Origin: Ancylobacter defluvii
GTDB taxonomy: Bacteria > Pseudomonadota > Alphaproteobacteria > Rhizobiales > Xanthobacteraceae
Direction: 5' to 3'
Assembly: GCF_018390605.1 (NCBI RefSeq)
Contig: NZ_JAHBGD010000012.1
Location: 154,226-218,225, forward strand
Length of the DNA: 64,000 bases
Made by a program: the position numbers and the translations under genes. Shown here one piece after another: positions 27,764-36,475 of this stretch. Position 1 is the stretch's first letter. Every line of letters begins with the position of its first letter. Below the pieces are notes generated by a model, which saw only the letters and a program-made list of their open reading frames with translations, was not told where the DNA came from and did not search any database.

Positions 27764-28672
27764 ATGGCGAAGGTTGTTTCGATCGGCGAGGTCATGGTCG
27801 AGTTCTCCCGCGGCGCCGACGGGCGCTATGGGCTGGGCATTGGCGGCGATACGTTCAACACCGCCGTCTATCTCGCCCGCGCCGGCGTCGAGGTCGCCTA
27901 TGCCACCGCGCTGGGCGACGACCGCTATTCCGACCAGATCGCCGCTGCCGCCGAGGCGGAGAACATCGGCACCGACCAGATTTTGCGTGCGCCCGGCCGC
28001 GTGCCCGGTCTGTATGTGATCGACACCGACGCCTTCGGCGAGCGCACCTTCAGCTATTGGCGCGATAATGCCCCGGCGCGCGAGCTGTTCGAATTGCCGG
28101 GCTGGGAGCGCATCGCCGAGGCGATCATCGAGGCGCAGGTGATCTATCTCTCCGGCATCACCCTCTCGATCTATTCCAACACCGGCCTCGGCCGGCTGCT
28201 GGCGACCCTCGAATTCGCCCGCGAACGCGGCGCCAAGGTGGTGTTCGACGGCAACTACCGCCCGCGTAACTGGGGCGGCGACGTCGCCCGCGCGCGCACC
28301 GTCTACGCCCAGGCACTGAAGCGCTCCACCCTCGCCCTGCCCACCTTCGAGGACGAGGCGCTTTTGTGGAATGACGGCTCGCCCGCCGCCACCGCCGAAC
28401 GCCTCGCCACCTTCGGCGTCGGCGAGATCGTGGTGAAGAACGGCGCCGAGGGTGCGCTGGTGGTCTCGAACGGCACCTCGCAACTGGTCGCCATTCCCGA
28501 GCCGGTGACACCGGTCGACACCACCGCCGCCGGCGACAGTTTCAACGCCGCCTATCTCGCCGCACGGCTGGAGGGCAAGCCGCCGCTCCTGGCGGCGGAG
28601 GCCGGACATGCGCTGGCTGGCCGCGTCATCCAGCATCGCGGTGCCATCCTGCCGCGCACCGCCCATGCCTGA
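27764..28672 (+). CDS. PfkB-family sugar kinase, 2-dehydro-3-deoxygluconokinase-like
   Basis: A 302-residue ribokinase-fold kinase. N-terminal signature GGDTFNTAVYLARAG and C-terminal PfkB signature DTTAAGDSFNAAYLA with the catalytic Asp. The region GRVPGLYVIDTDAFGERTFSYWR is typical of KDG kinases (KdgK), which phosphorylate 2-keto-3-deoxygluconate to KDPG. A KDPG aldolase gene (61806) is in the same window but far away. The start follows AGGAGAAG. Confidence 0.85.
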   Translation: MAKVVSIGEVMVEFSRGADGRYGLGIGGDTFNTAVYLARAGVEVAYATALGDDRYSDQIAAAAEAENIGTDQILRAPGRVPGLYVIDTDAFGERTFSYWRDNAPARELFELPGWERIAEAIIEAQVIYLSGITLSIYSNTGLGRLLATLEFARERGAKVVFDGNYRPRNWGGDVARARTVYAQALKRSTLALPTFEDEALLWNDGSPAATAERLATFGVGEIVVKNGAEGALVVSNGTSQLVAIPEPVTPVDTTAAGDSFNAAYLAARLEGKPPLLAAEAGHALAGRVIQHRGAILPRTAHA

Positions 28673-28853
28673 CACGCCCCTGTGACGGCGAAAGCCGAGG
28701 CGCCATCGGGCACAAGCCCGTCACATGACAGCGGCGCAGGTTGCGAACGCTCCTGCGAACCAGTTGCAAACCCTTGACGTGGCTTGATTTTCGCATCCCG
28801 ACTGTCTAATCGGACGACCCCGGCGCGCGGCGCCATCGGAGCGGAATGGGCGG

Positions 28854-29741
28854 ATGGAACGGTCCTTGCGGCTGGCGACCGGTAGTGTGGCCGTCAGCAT
28901 CGTGGTGCTGGCGCTGAAATATATCGCCTACCGGCTGACCGGCAGCATCGCGCTCTACTCCGATGCGCTGGAGAGCCTCGTCAATGTCAGCACCGCCGCC
29001 GCGGCGCTGATTGCGCTCAAGGTCAGCGCCCGCCCGGCCGATGCCGCCCATCCCTATGGCTATGCCAAGGCGGAGTATTTCTCCGCCGTCATCGTGGGCG
29101 TGCTCATCGTCGTGGCCGCGCTGTCGATCTTCCGCGAGGTGTATTTCGCCTGGCAGGAGCCGCATGTGCTCGATCTGTCGCTCGACGGCCTCGGCGCCAA
29201 TGCGCTGGCGGGCGTCATCAACGCGGCGTGGTGCTGGGTGCTGCTGCGGGAGGGCCGGAGCCTGCGCTCGCCAGCGCTGGTCGCCGACGGCAAGCATCTG
29301 CTGACCGACGTCGTCTCCTCCGCTGCCGTGCTCGCCGGCATCGCCCTCGCCATGGCCACCGGCTATGAGAAGGCCGACCTCGTCCTCGCCGCGCTGGTAG
29401 CGGTGAACATTCTGTGGTCCGGCTATGGCGTGCTGAAGGAGAGCATTGGCGGGTTGATGGACCAGGCGGTGCCGGGCGAGACGCTGGCGCGCATCCGTTC
29501 CCGCATCGCCGAGGAGGCGGTCGGCGCCATCGAGGCGCACGACCTGCGCACCCGGCAGGCCGGCCGGCTCACTTTCGTCGACTTCCATCTGGTGGTGCCC
29601 GGCGAGATGCCGGTGAGCCAGGCGCACGCCATTTGCGACCGCATCGAGGAGGCGCTGCGCAGCGAGGTGCACGACCTCTTCGTCAACATCCATGTGGAAC
29701 CGGAGGCCAAGGCCAAGCACGCCGGCATCCCGGTGCTGTGA
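28854..29741 (+). CDS. Cation diffusion facilitator (CDF) transporter
   Basis: A 295-residue CDF protein with six membrane helices and a C-terminal cytoplasmic metal-binding domain. The transport site normally has D-x3-D in helix 2 and H/D-x3-D in helix 5. Here helix 2 gives E40 and N44 (SDALESLVN), while helix 5 keeps H149 and D153 (GKHLLTDVV). The E/N pair is unusual and may alter metal choice among Zn, Fe, Mn and Cd. Three TGCGAAC-like repeats lie about 85-110 bases upstream (28742-28771). Confidence 0.88.
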   Translation: MERSLRLATGSVAVSIVVLALKYIAYRLTGSIALYSDALESLVNVSTAAAALIALKVSARPADAAHPYGYAKAEYFSAVIVGVLIVVAALSIFREVYFAWQEPHVLDLSLDGLGANALAGVINAAWCWVLLREGRSLRSPALVADGKHLLTDVVSSAAVLAGIALAMATGYEKADLVLAALVAVNILWSGYGVLKESIGGLMDQAVPGETLARIRSRIAEEAVGAIEAHDLRTRQAGRLTFVDFHLVVPGEMPVSQAHAICDRIEEALRSEVHDLFVNIHVEPEAKAKHAGIPVL

Positions 29742-29786
29742 ACGTGGCGATCCGGCGCGCCCGGCGGACGGGCTCGCCTGCCGGGA

Positions 29787-31025
29787 TCAGCGCCCGGCCC
29801 TTAGCGCCGCGAGCAGTTCCGGCGTTGGGTAGGAATCAGCCGGCAGGCCGAGCCGAATCTGCTCGACCTTCACTGCCTGTCGGGTCGCGGCCCCGGTAAT
29901 GCCATCGACCCGCCCGACATGATGGCCCCGCGCATTCAGCAGCCGTTGCAGCTCCACCACTTGCGCTTGCGACAGTATCGGGATCGCTTTGCCTTGCCCG
30001 CGATTGAACGCCGGCGCACCGGTGACGCGGGTGGCGAGATAGGCGGCCGAGGTGGCGTAGGTCAGCGAATTGTTCCACTCGGTGAAGACGTTGAAATTGG
30101 GATAGGCGAGGAAGGCCGGCCCCAGCCGACCCATCGGCAGCAGCACCGAGGCCGGCAAATTGTCCGATGGCAGCGCCGAGCCATTCGCCCGTACCACGCC
30201 GAAGCGCGCCCATTGCGCACGCGGCAGTTTGGTCGACAGGTCGGTCTGATCCCAGGGCAGATTGGGCGGCAAGCGTACCTCCTCCAGCCAGGGTTGGCCT
30301 CGCTGCCAGCCGAGTGCCTTGATGTAATTGGCCGCCGAAGCCAGCGCGTCCGGCGCCGAGCGGATGAGGTCGATGCGCCCGTCGCCATCCTCGTCGACGC
30401 CGTAGTTCAGATAGTGGTCGGGCAGGAACTGGAACTGCCCGAGTTCGCCGGCCCACGGCCCCCGCATGGTCTGCGGCGTGAGGTCGCCTCGGTCGATGAT
30501 CTTCAGCGCCGCCATGAGCTGGGTACGGAACATCTCCGCCCGCCGGCAGTCCCAGGCCAGCGTCGCGATCGAGCGCAGGCTCGGCTTGTCGCCCATGAAG
30601 GCGCCGAAATCGGTCTCCAGCCCCCAGAACGCCACCAGCACCGCGCCCGGCACCCCGAACTGCTGCTCGATGCGGTTGAACAGCGCCTGATTCTTCTGGA
30701 TCAGCGCCCGCCCCTGCTGGATGCGATAATTCGCCACCATGCGGTCGGAAAACTGGAAGAAGCTTTGCCCAAACACCTTCTGCCCACGGTCGGTGCCGAC
30801 GATATTGGGATCGTAGGTTACCCCGTTCAGGGCAGCCGCCACGGTACGCGGGGAAACTCCCTGGGCCACCGCCTGCTGCTTGAAATTGGCGAGCCACGCG
30901 TCGAAGCCGGCGCCGTTGTTGCCGCAACTCGCCTGCGCCAGAGCCGCGGGCGGAAGGGCGATCGGCGCCACCGCCATCGTGGCCAGGACCGCGATTCGGA
31001 GACGGTTCATCAGTTTCTTGCGCAT
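29787..31025 (-). CDS. Lytic murein transglycosylase (MltB/SLT2 type) with peptidoglycan-binding domain
   Basis: A 412-residue secreted enzyme that cleaves peptidoglycan glycan strands. A Sec signal peptide covers about residues 1-30 (ends ALAQA). The SLT2 domain runs at about 35-340 with the catalytic Glu at E137 (FWGLETDFGAFMGD), and a C-terminal PG_binding_1 domain at about 345-410 (LQRLLNARGHHVGRVDG). The start at 31025 follows GAGGG and gives a clean signal peptide; the frame is open upstream to 31148. The first Cys (C34, in ASCGNN) lacks a convincing lipobox. Confidence 0.92.
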   Translation of the reverse strand: MRKKLMNRLRIAVLATMAVAPIALPPAALAQASCGNNGAGFDAWLANFKQQAVAQGVSPRTVAAALNGVTYDPNIVGTDRGQKVFGQSFFQFSDRMVANYRIQQGRALIQKNQALFNRIEQQFGVPGAVLVAFWGLETDFGAFMGDKPSLRSIATLAWDCRRAEMFRTQLMAALKIIDRGDLTPQTMRGPWAGELGQFQFLPDHYLNYGVDEDGDGRIDLIRSAPDALASAANYIKALGWQRGQPWLEEVRLPPNLPWDQTDLSTKLPRAQWARFGVVRANGSALPSDNLPASVLLPMGRLGPAFLAYPNFNVFTEWNNSLTYATSAAYLATRVTGAPAFNRGQGKAIPILSQAQVVELQRLLNARGHHVGRVDGITGAATRQAVKVEQIRLGLPADSYPTPELLAALRAGR

Positions 31026-31241
31026 GGGTGCCCTCGGGGATGGTCGGTGGGTCAGATCGTCGAATCGCCGGATTAAAGGCGAGACATCGACGACACGACA
31101 AGGAATGCTAGCAACTCCGCCGGCCGTTGGCAGCCTTTGCAGGCGCATCGCCAGCGCCGGCAGCCGGACCGATTCGAAGCGATCATGTCCATGGCGCCCG
31201 CCGAAGCCGCCCTGTTGATCTCATGCGAGGCACAATACGTC

Positions 31242-31685
31242 ATGTCCCTGTCCAACACCGGCATACGCCCCGTCGCCGCCGTGCTCGCCGTCGTCATCCG
31301 CGACGAACGCATCCTGCTGGTGCGCCGCGCCAATCCGCCGGACCAGGGCCGCTGGGGCTATCCGGGCGGGCGGATCGAATGGGGCGAGGCAGTTCATGCG
31401 GCGGCGCTTCGCGAACTGGCGGAGGAGACCGGGATTGCGGCGGATTCGCCGGAGCTGATCGACGTGCTCGACTTCATCGAGGCGGATCCGGCCGGCACCC
31501 TCGCCCATCATTTCGCGATGATCGCCGTGGCCTGCCGCTGGTTGTCCGGTGAGGGCGAAGCCGCCGACGACGCGCTGGAAACCGGCTGGTTCACCCTCGC
31601 CGACGTTATCGGCATGGGTCGCGCCGCCAGCGACAAGGTCGAGGCCATCGCACGTCGGGCGCGCGGACTGCCACCGGCAGGCTGA
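31242..31685 (+). CDS. NUDIX hydrolase
   Basis: A 147-residue NUDIX protein. The complete Nudix box GGRIEWGEAVHAAALREL followed by AEETGI is present at about residues 42-65. The fold resembles ADP-ribose pyrophosphatase-like members; the nucleotide substrate is unknown. I choose the ATG at 31242 (GAGG 12 bases upstream, natural N-terminus MSLSNTGIRPV); an alternative ATG is at 31185. It converges with oxlT1, with a hairpin terminator between. Confidence 0.88.
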   Translation: MSLSNTGIRPVAAVLAVVIRDERILLVRRANPPDQGRWGYPGGRIEWGEAVHAAALRELAEETGIAADSPELIDVLDFIEADPAGTLAHHFAMIAVACRWLSGEGEAADDALETGWFTLADVIGMGRAASDKVEAIARRARGLPPAG

Positions 31686-31749
31686 CGCGGCATCGGAGGC
31701 CGGCGAAGCGAGCGGAGGCCAACAAAACGGCCGGAGGCGAATGAAATGA

Positions 31750-31775
31750 AAAGGGCCTCCCGAAGGAGGCCCTTT
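31750..31775. terminator. Bidirectional rho-independent terminator between NUDIX and oxlT1
   Basis: A perfect 11-bp stem (AAAGGGCCTCC at 31750-31760, GGAGGCCCTTT at 31765-31775) with a CGAA loop. On the minus strand it is followed by TTTTCATTTCATT, so it best serves oxlT1; on the plus strand CCTTG follows the stem. Confidence 0.75.
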
Positions 31776-31833
31776 CCTTGTTGCAGGTGCAGGCAGGGAG
31801 GACCGCCAGGCGGCCTCCAACCTCCGGCACGGA

Positions 31834-33153
31834 TCAGGCGTGCGCCGAGGCCGTACCCGCGCTCGCCGCCGAACCGGGAATGGTCGACTTGGCGACATGG
31901 TTCGCCAGCGTCTTCGGCAGCAGCGTGACCGCGAGGAAGGCGGCGAACAGGTCCATGGCGGCCACGGTGTAGAGCACGCTCGACCAGGTGCCGGTGGCTT
32001 CCATCAGCAGGTTGCCGACCGGCACGAACAGCGCACCGATACCCTTGGCGCAGTAGAGCACGCCGTAGATCTTGCCGATGTGCTTGGTGCCGAAGGCGTC
32101 GCCGGCCAGCGCCGAGAACAGCGAGTAGACTTCGCCCCAGGCCAGGAACACCACGCCGGACAGGATCAGGAACGCCCACGGATTGTGGCCGAAATAGCCG
32201 AGCGCGATGATGCCGAAGCCCTCGAGGGTGAAGGCGATCACCATGGTCTTCTCACGGCCGATATGGTCGGAGATCCAGCCGAACATCGGACGCGAGATGC
32301 CGTTCATGATGCGGTCAAGCATCAGCGCCAGCGGCAGGGCAGCCATGGTGAAGAAGTACAGGTTGACCTTGAACTCCTTCACGCCGAGGTCCTGCGCGAT
32401 GACGCCGAGCTGGGCGACCGCCATCATGCCGCCGGTGACGACGCAGGTGAACATCAGCAGCATCAGCCAGAACAGCTTGGTGTTCAGCGCTTCCTTGAGG
32501 GTGTAGTCGCGACGGCTCTGGTTGAGCTTGTCGGATGCCTTGACCTGGCCGGCCTTCGGCGACTGGAGGAACCAGGCGGCGACGAAGGCGAGACCACCCT
32601 GCAGCAGGCCGAAGAAGAAGAAGGTCTCCTGGAAGCCCGCGGTCTCGATCATCGAAGCGATCGGCAGAATGGTGGCGGCCGAACCGGCACCGAAGCCACC
32701 CGCGGTGAGGCCGACGGCGAGGCCGCGGCGATCCGGGAACCACTTCAGGGCATTGTTGATACAGGTGGCGTAGATGCAGCCGACGCCGATGCCGCCCACG
32801 GCCGCGCCGACATAGAAGCCCGTCAGGCTGGCGGCCTGCGAATTGAGCACCCAGGCGGTGCCGATCATGATCGCGCCGAACGCGACCATCACGCGCGGGC
32901 CGAACTTGTCGATGAAGTAACCTTCGATCGGCGCCAGCCAGGTCTGCACCAGCACGAAGATGGTGAAGGCGATCTGGATCGAGGCGCGCTCCCAGCCGAA
33001 GGTCTCCTGGATTTCAGGAACGAACAGCGTCCACGCGTACTGGATGTTGGCGGTCGCCACCATGCAGACGATGCCGACGATCAGCTGGAGCCAGCGCCTG
33101 CCTTCGGAAAAATCCTTACCCGGCCCGAGGGCCGCAGTGGTTGGGGTAGCCAT
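31834..33153 (-). CDS. oxlT: OxlT-type oxalate/formate antiporter 1 (MFS)
   Basis: A 439-residue major facilitator of the OxlT family, which exchanges oxalate for formate across the inner membrane. Visible: about 12 helices; the WFPDRRGLAVGLTAGGFGAGS segment typical of the family, and SDHIGREKTM in the motif-A loop. The start at 33153 is fixed by AAGGAG at 7-base spacing. A second copy lies at 34029. Together with oxc and frc to the right it indicates oxalate use. Confidence 0.9.
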   Translation of the reverse strand: MATPTTAALGPGKDFSEGRRWLQLIVGIVCMVATANIQYAWTLFVPEIQETFGWERASIQIAFTIFVLVQTWLAPIEGYFIDKFGPRVMVAFGAIMIGTAWVLNSQAASLTGFYVGAAVGGIGVGCIYATCINNALKWFPDRRGLAVGLTAGGFGAGSAATILPIASMIETAGFQETFFFFGLLQGGLAFVAAWFLQSPKAGQVKASDKLNQSRRDYTLKEALNTKLFWLMLLMFTCVVTGGMMAVAQLGVIAQDLGVKEFKVNLYFFTMAALPLALMLDRIMNGISRPMFGWISDHIGREKTMVIAFTLEGFGIIALGYFGHNPWAFLILSGVVFLAWGEVYSLFSALAGDAFGTKHIGKIYGVLYCAKGIGALFVPVGNLLMEATGTWSSVLYTVAAMDLFAAFLAVTLLPKTLANHVAKSTIPGSAASAGTASAHA

Positions 33154-33650
33154 GAAATTCTCCTTGAACGATTTTTTCCGCCTCGGGGTCCGGCAGGCGC
33201 CGGCCTTGCTGTTTTTGGACGCCTCGCCGCGCAACGGCCGAGACGACGGCTTCAGTCAAATCGCCCGCCGGACGGAGCCGCCCGGGCGTCGATTGATTTT
33301 CAAAAGGTGGCGAGATGCCGGGATAGGCGCCGGCTCACCCCAGCGTCGAGTGACGACGCGAGGTACCGAGCGGACGATGGGGCGCCATTGTTGTGGACAT
33401 GCCCATTGACGTTCTCCTCTCCCGAATGAACTCGCCGTTGACCGGCTTTGCGGTCGCTCCGTTTGACAACGGGCGCCAGCTTTTCTGCTTGGCCGCGGGT
33501 GACGTTTCCATCTCCCACGGCGACCGCCTCATGTGCGGATTGGCCTTTTCGGGTGGCGGCCTCCTCGCCCTGACGCAATGGCCGCGAGAGGCTCTCGCCG
33601 CGTCTTACGCAAGGTATCGGATCCGACCCGTTAAGGACGCATCCTAATCC
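33154..33650. other. Upstream region of oxlT1, no supported gene
   Basis: This stretch of normal GC content separates oxlT1 from the AT-rich island. It should contain the oxlT1 promoter. A short open frame at 33393-33647 (84 codons) has no ribosome binding site and mixed codon use, so I do not call it. Confidence 0.5.
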
Positions 33651-33860
33651 ACAATATTATGTATGCCAATCGCCTTTTCACACTTATGTCGCACGTCTAA
33701 ATTTCGCTACACCTGAGATATATTTATAAATTTAAAGAATGATACAGACAATTAATTTTATATACTGACAATTAAACTTAATCATATTTAAGTATACATA
33801 AAATAATTATCAAACACTTTAGGTCATTTTAACTTAATTACACGAAAGTCTAAACTGAAA
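33651..33860. other. AT-rich island between the two oxlT genes
   Basis: Within a strongly GC-rich chromosome, 33721-33840 has only 19 G/C bases in 120 (about 16 percent). It contains a phased direct repeat (33742-33775), TATA-like tracts and no gene. It resembles a nucleoid-protein binding region (for example of the MucR/Ros type known in alphaproteobacteria) or a decayed foreign segment. It sits about 500 bases upstream of oxlT1. Confidence 0.8.
33742..33775 (+). repeat. Phased direct repeat, ATAC(A/T)GACAATTAA
   Basis: Copy 1 at 33742-33755 and copy 2 at 33762-33775 differ at one base out of 14 and are exactly 20 bases apart, close to two helical turns. Such spacing puts both copies on the same DNA face, as for a dimer of a DNA-binding protein. 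Confidence 0.6.
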
Positions 33861-33974
33861 CGCAACGTCACACATCCCGACAATCCGGCGATATAAGGCT
33901 CAAATCAACCGGAACCTCTCCTGAGGTAAACTTGGAATCATTCGCAAAAAGCGCATTCATCAGCACAAACAAAA

Positions 33975-33998
33975 AGGGCGCACCTCGCGGTGCGCCCT
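33975..33998 (-). terminator. Rho-independent terminator of oxlT2
   Basis: A perfect 10-bp stem (33975-33984 with 33989-33998, loop TCGC). Reading the minus strand, TTTTTGTTTG follows directly. It lies 30 bases beyond the oxlT2 stop. Confidence 0.85.
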
Positions 33999-34028
33999 CG
34001 AAAGAACCGAAAAATCGGTGGCTGCCGG

Positions 34029-35327
34029 TCACTCGGCGGCGATGGCATTCAGCTTGGCGTGCTTGGCGCGCTCGGCATGGGCGCGGCGCAGCGGCTTCAG
34101 GATCAGCAGCGCCATGATGGCGGCGATGATGTTGAGCGCGGCGGCCGAAACGAACACCGCGTGCCAGCTGCCCGTCATGGTGGTCAGGATGCTGGTGAAC
34201 GGGACGATCAGCGCCGCGGTGCCCTTGGCAGTGTAGAGCAGGCCGGCATTGGTGGTGGCGAACTTGGTACCGAAGGCATCGCCGCACATCGCCGGGAACA
34301 GCGAGTAGATCTCACCCCAGGCGAAGAAAACGAGGCCGGTCAGGATCACGAACAGCACCGGATTGGAGCCGAACACGCTCAGCGCGTAGATGCCGACACC
34401 CTCGATGGCAAAAGCGAGGAACATGGTGTTCTCGCGGCCGATATGATCCGACACCCAGCCGAAGAACGGACGGGTCAGGCCGTTCAGCACGCGGTCGATG
34501 GCGGCGGCGAAGGTGAGCGCAGGCAGGGTGATTCCGATCAGGCTAACCGGGATGTCCGCGATGCCGAAATCCTTGGCGATCGGGCCGAGCTGTGCGGTGG
34601 CCATCAGGCCGCCGGCGGCCATCATGACGAACATCGCGTACATCACCCAGAACAGCGGGGTGGTGAGCATCTCCTTGGGAGAGAAGTCGCGGGCGCTCTG
34701 GGCGACCTTGGAGGCGACGTTCACCGCGAAGGCAGCGATCTGCTCCTTCTTTGGCGCGATCAGGAACAGGGCGAGCACGGTGATGACGATGCCCTGGCCG
34801 ATGCCGAAATAGAGGAACGCCGCCTCGTAGCCCTGATTCTTGATCATGTTCTGGATCGGAATCACGGTCAGCGCCGAGCCGGCGCCGAAGCCGGCGGCGG
34901 TGATGCCGGCTGCAAGGCCGCGGCGATCCGGGAACCACTTCAGCGAGTTGCCGACGCAGGTGCCGTAAACCGCGCCGGCGCCAATGCCGCCAACCGCCGC
35001 GCCGATGTAGAGCATGGTCAGCGTGTCCGCATAGGCGTTCAGAATCCAGGCGAGGCCGCACATGATGCCGCCGAACAGCACCACGATGCGCGGGCCGTAC
35101 TTGTCGACGAACCAGCCCTCGACCGGCACCAGCCAGGTCTCGGTGACGATGAAGATGGAGAACGCGACCTGAATCGCCGCGCGATCCCAGCCGTGACGCT
35201 CCTGGATCGGGTTCACGAAGAACGTCCAGCCGTACTGCATGTTGGCGATCATGCACATGCAGATCACGCCGAACACCAGCTGCAGCCAGCGCGTCTTATT
35301 CACAGATGACGTAACGGGAGTTGTCAT
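34029..35327 (-). CDS. oxlT: OxlT-type oxalate/formate antiporter 2 (MFS)
   Basis: A 432-residue paralogue of the carrier at 31834, with the same family segments (KWFPDRRGLAAGITAAGFGAG, SDHIGRENTM). The start at 35327 follows GAGGAAG. Its promoter can be seen at 35440-35467 with an 18-bp palindrome over the -35 box. The two copies differ enough to be separate functional genes; possible reasons are different affinity, a different exchanged anion (for example glyoxylate or formate) or different regulation. Confidence 0.9.
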   Translation of the reverse strand: MTTPVTSSVNKTRWLQLVFGVICMCMIANMQYGWTFFVNPIQERHGWDRAAIQVAFSIFIVTETWLVPVEGWFVDKYGPRIVVLFGGIMCGLAWILNAYADTLTMLYIGAAVGGIGAGAVYGTCVGNSLKWFPDRRGLAAGITAAGFGAGSALTVIPIQNMIKNQGYEAAFLYFGIGQGIVITVLALFLIAPKKEQIAAFAVNVASKVAQSARDFSPKEMLTTPLFWVMYAMFVMMAAGGLMATAQLGPIAKDFGIADIPVSLIGITLPALTFAAAIDRVLNGLTRPFFGWVSDHIGRENTMFLAFAIEGVGIYALSVFGSNPVLFVILTGLVFFAWGEIYSLFPAMCGDAFGTKFATTNAGLLYTAKGTAALIVPFTSILTTMTGSWHAVFVSAAALNIIAAIMALLILKPLRRAHAERAKHAKLNAIAAE

Positions 35328-35439
35328 GGCTTCCTCGAACGTTTCCAAACGTAATAACTCGACTGAACGTCGTATTGCTTTTGATTGCTTCCGTATCGTC
35401 AGGGTGCCAGGCGCCGCCTGACCTTCCGGATCGGAAGCA

Positions 35440-35467
35440 TGTATACTACGGATTTTTTAATATGCAA
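35440..35467 (-). promoter_or_regulatory. Sigma-70-type promoter of oxlT2
   Basis: On the minus strand TTGCAT (35467-35462) and TATACA (35445-35440) are separated by 16 bases, a good vegetative promoter match. The start of transcription would fall near 35433, about 105 bases upstream of the oxlT2 ATG. Confidence 0.6.
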
Positions 35468-35478
35468 AATTTTGCATA
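35461..35478. promoter_or_regulatory. 18-bp perfect palindrome over the oxlT2 -35 box
   Basis: TATGCAAAATTTTGCATA is its own reverse complement. It covers the -35 box of oxlT2 and continues into ATACCAG (35476-35482), the right half of the operator found at 48789 and 53668. It lies between oxlT2 and the first gntR, so a GntR repressor is the likeliest binder. A 6+6 inverted repeat, CTTCCG-GAT-CGGAAG, is nearby at 35423-35437. Confidence 0.6.
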
Positions 35479-35698
35479 CCAGAAATGCGTAAAAATTTCT
35501 CTGGGTAATGACGCAACGTAACATTCCCCAGCGTAATTACTTAACGTCAACTTGAAATGAAATACGCCTCGATGCGCGCCCGGCTGGCGAACACCGCCGG
35601 CAGCAGCGGCCGCACCGGCGGCGAAGGTGAGGATTGCATCCGTGGTCTGTGGTATACGATGATCCAGCGTGACCGGTGTTTCTGGAGGATTCGCGCGC

Positions 35699-36475
35699 GT
35701 GCCGATGGCCTCGCCGCCGCCGGCGCTCCGTTCCGCCAGGAACGGCGGCATAATCGTAGACGAGGGAACAGCCGTGGACGCCGCCGATACTCAAGCTCGC
35801 CTCAACATCGCGCCCCTCGCCGCCAATACTAGCCTGCGCGCCCTTGCCTATGACGCCATCAAGAAGGCGATCACCGAGATGGACCTGTACGGGCAGGACA
35901 ACGAGATCCGGCTCGACGAGCGGCAGTTGTCGCAGGACCTCGGGGTCAGCCGCACGCCGATCCGCGAAGCGCTCACCGTATTGGAGCAGGAAGGCTTCGT
36001 CCGCTCGGTGCCGCGGCGCGGCATCTTCGTGGTGCGCAAGTCGAAGCGCGAGATCATCGACATGATCATCGTCTGGGCGGCGCTGGAGAGCATGGCCGCC
36101 CGCCTCGCCGCCACCCGCGCCAATGACCGCGACCTCGCCGAGCTGCGGGAGATGTTCCACGATTTCGACGCCGAGGCGCCGGCCGACCACGTCACGGAAT
36201 ATTCCGACGCCAATATCCGCTTCCACCAGACCATCATCCGGCTGTCGGGCTGCGAGATGATCGGCGAGATGACCGAGAACCTGTTCATTCACATCCGCGG
36301 CATCCGTGCGGTGTCGATGCGGCAGGAGAATCGCGCCGAACGCTCGCTGCAGGAGCACCGGGCGATCATCGCCGCGCTCGTCGCCCGCGACGCCGACCTC
36401 GCCGAGCGGCTGGTGCGCGAGCACACGCTCGGCCTCGCCGCCCATGTGGAAAAGCACGGCAAATTCCTGGCCTGA
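35699..36475 (+). CDS. GntR-family regulator, FCD (FadR-type) subgroup, copy 1
   Basis: A GntR regulator with winged helix-turn-helix (RLDERQLSQDLGVSRTPIRE, EQEGFVRSVPRRGIFVV) and an all-helical FCD ligand domain with likely metal-binding His/Asp residues (DANIRFHQTI, QEHRAIIAAL). The start is uncertain: GTG 35699 has the strong GGAGGA site 9 bases upstream (258 residues), while GTG 35774 with GAGGGA (233 residues) better matches its paralogue's length. FCD regulators usually respond to small carboxylates, so oxalate, glyoxylate or glycolate are plausible. It faces oxlT2 across a 371-base gap. Confidence 0.88.
   Translation: MPMASPPPALRSARNGGIIVDEGTAVDAADTQARLNIAPLAANTSLRALAYDAIKKAITEMDLYGQDNEIRLDERQLSQDLGVSRTPIREALTVLEQEGFVRSVPRRGIFVVRKSKREIIDMIIVWAALESMAARLAATRANDRDLAELREMFHDFDAEAPADHVTEYSDANIRFHQTIIRLSGCEMIGEMTENLFIHIRGIRAVSMRQENRAERSLQEHRAIIAALVARDADLAERLVREHTLGLAAHVEKHGKFLA

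Noticed and set aside
33393-33647. An 84-codon plus-strand frame upstream of oxlT1
   Set aside because: No ribosome binding site, mixed codon use, no recognisable product, and a competing minus-strand frame over the same bases.
31750-34000. Mobile element or integron around the AT-rich island
   Set aside because: No transposase, integrase, tRNA or flanking target duplication is present; the low GC content alone does not prove transfer.
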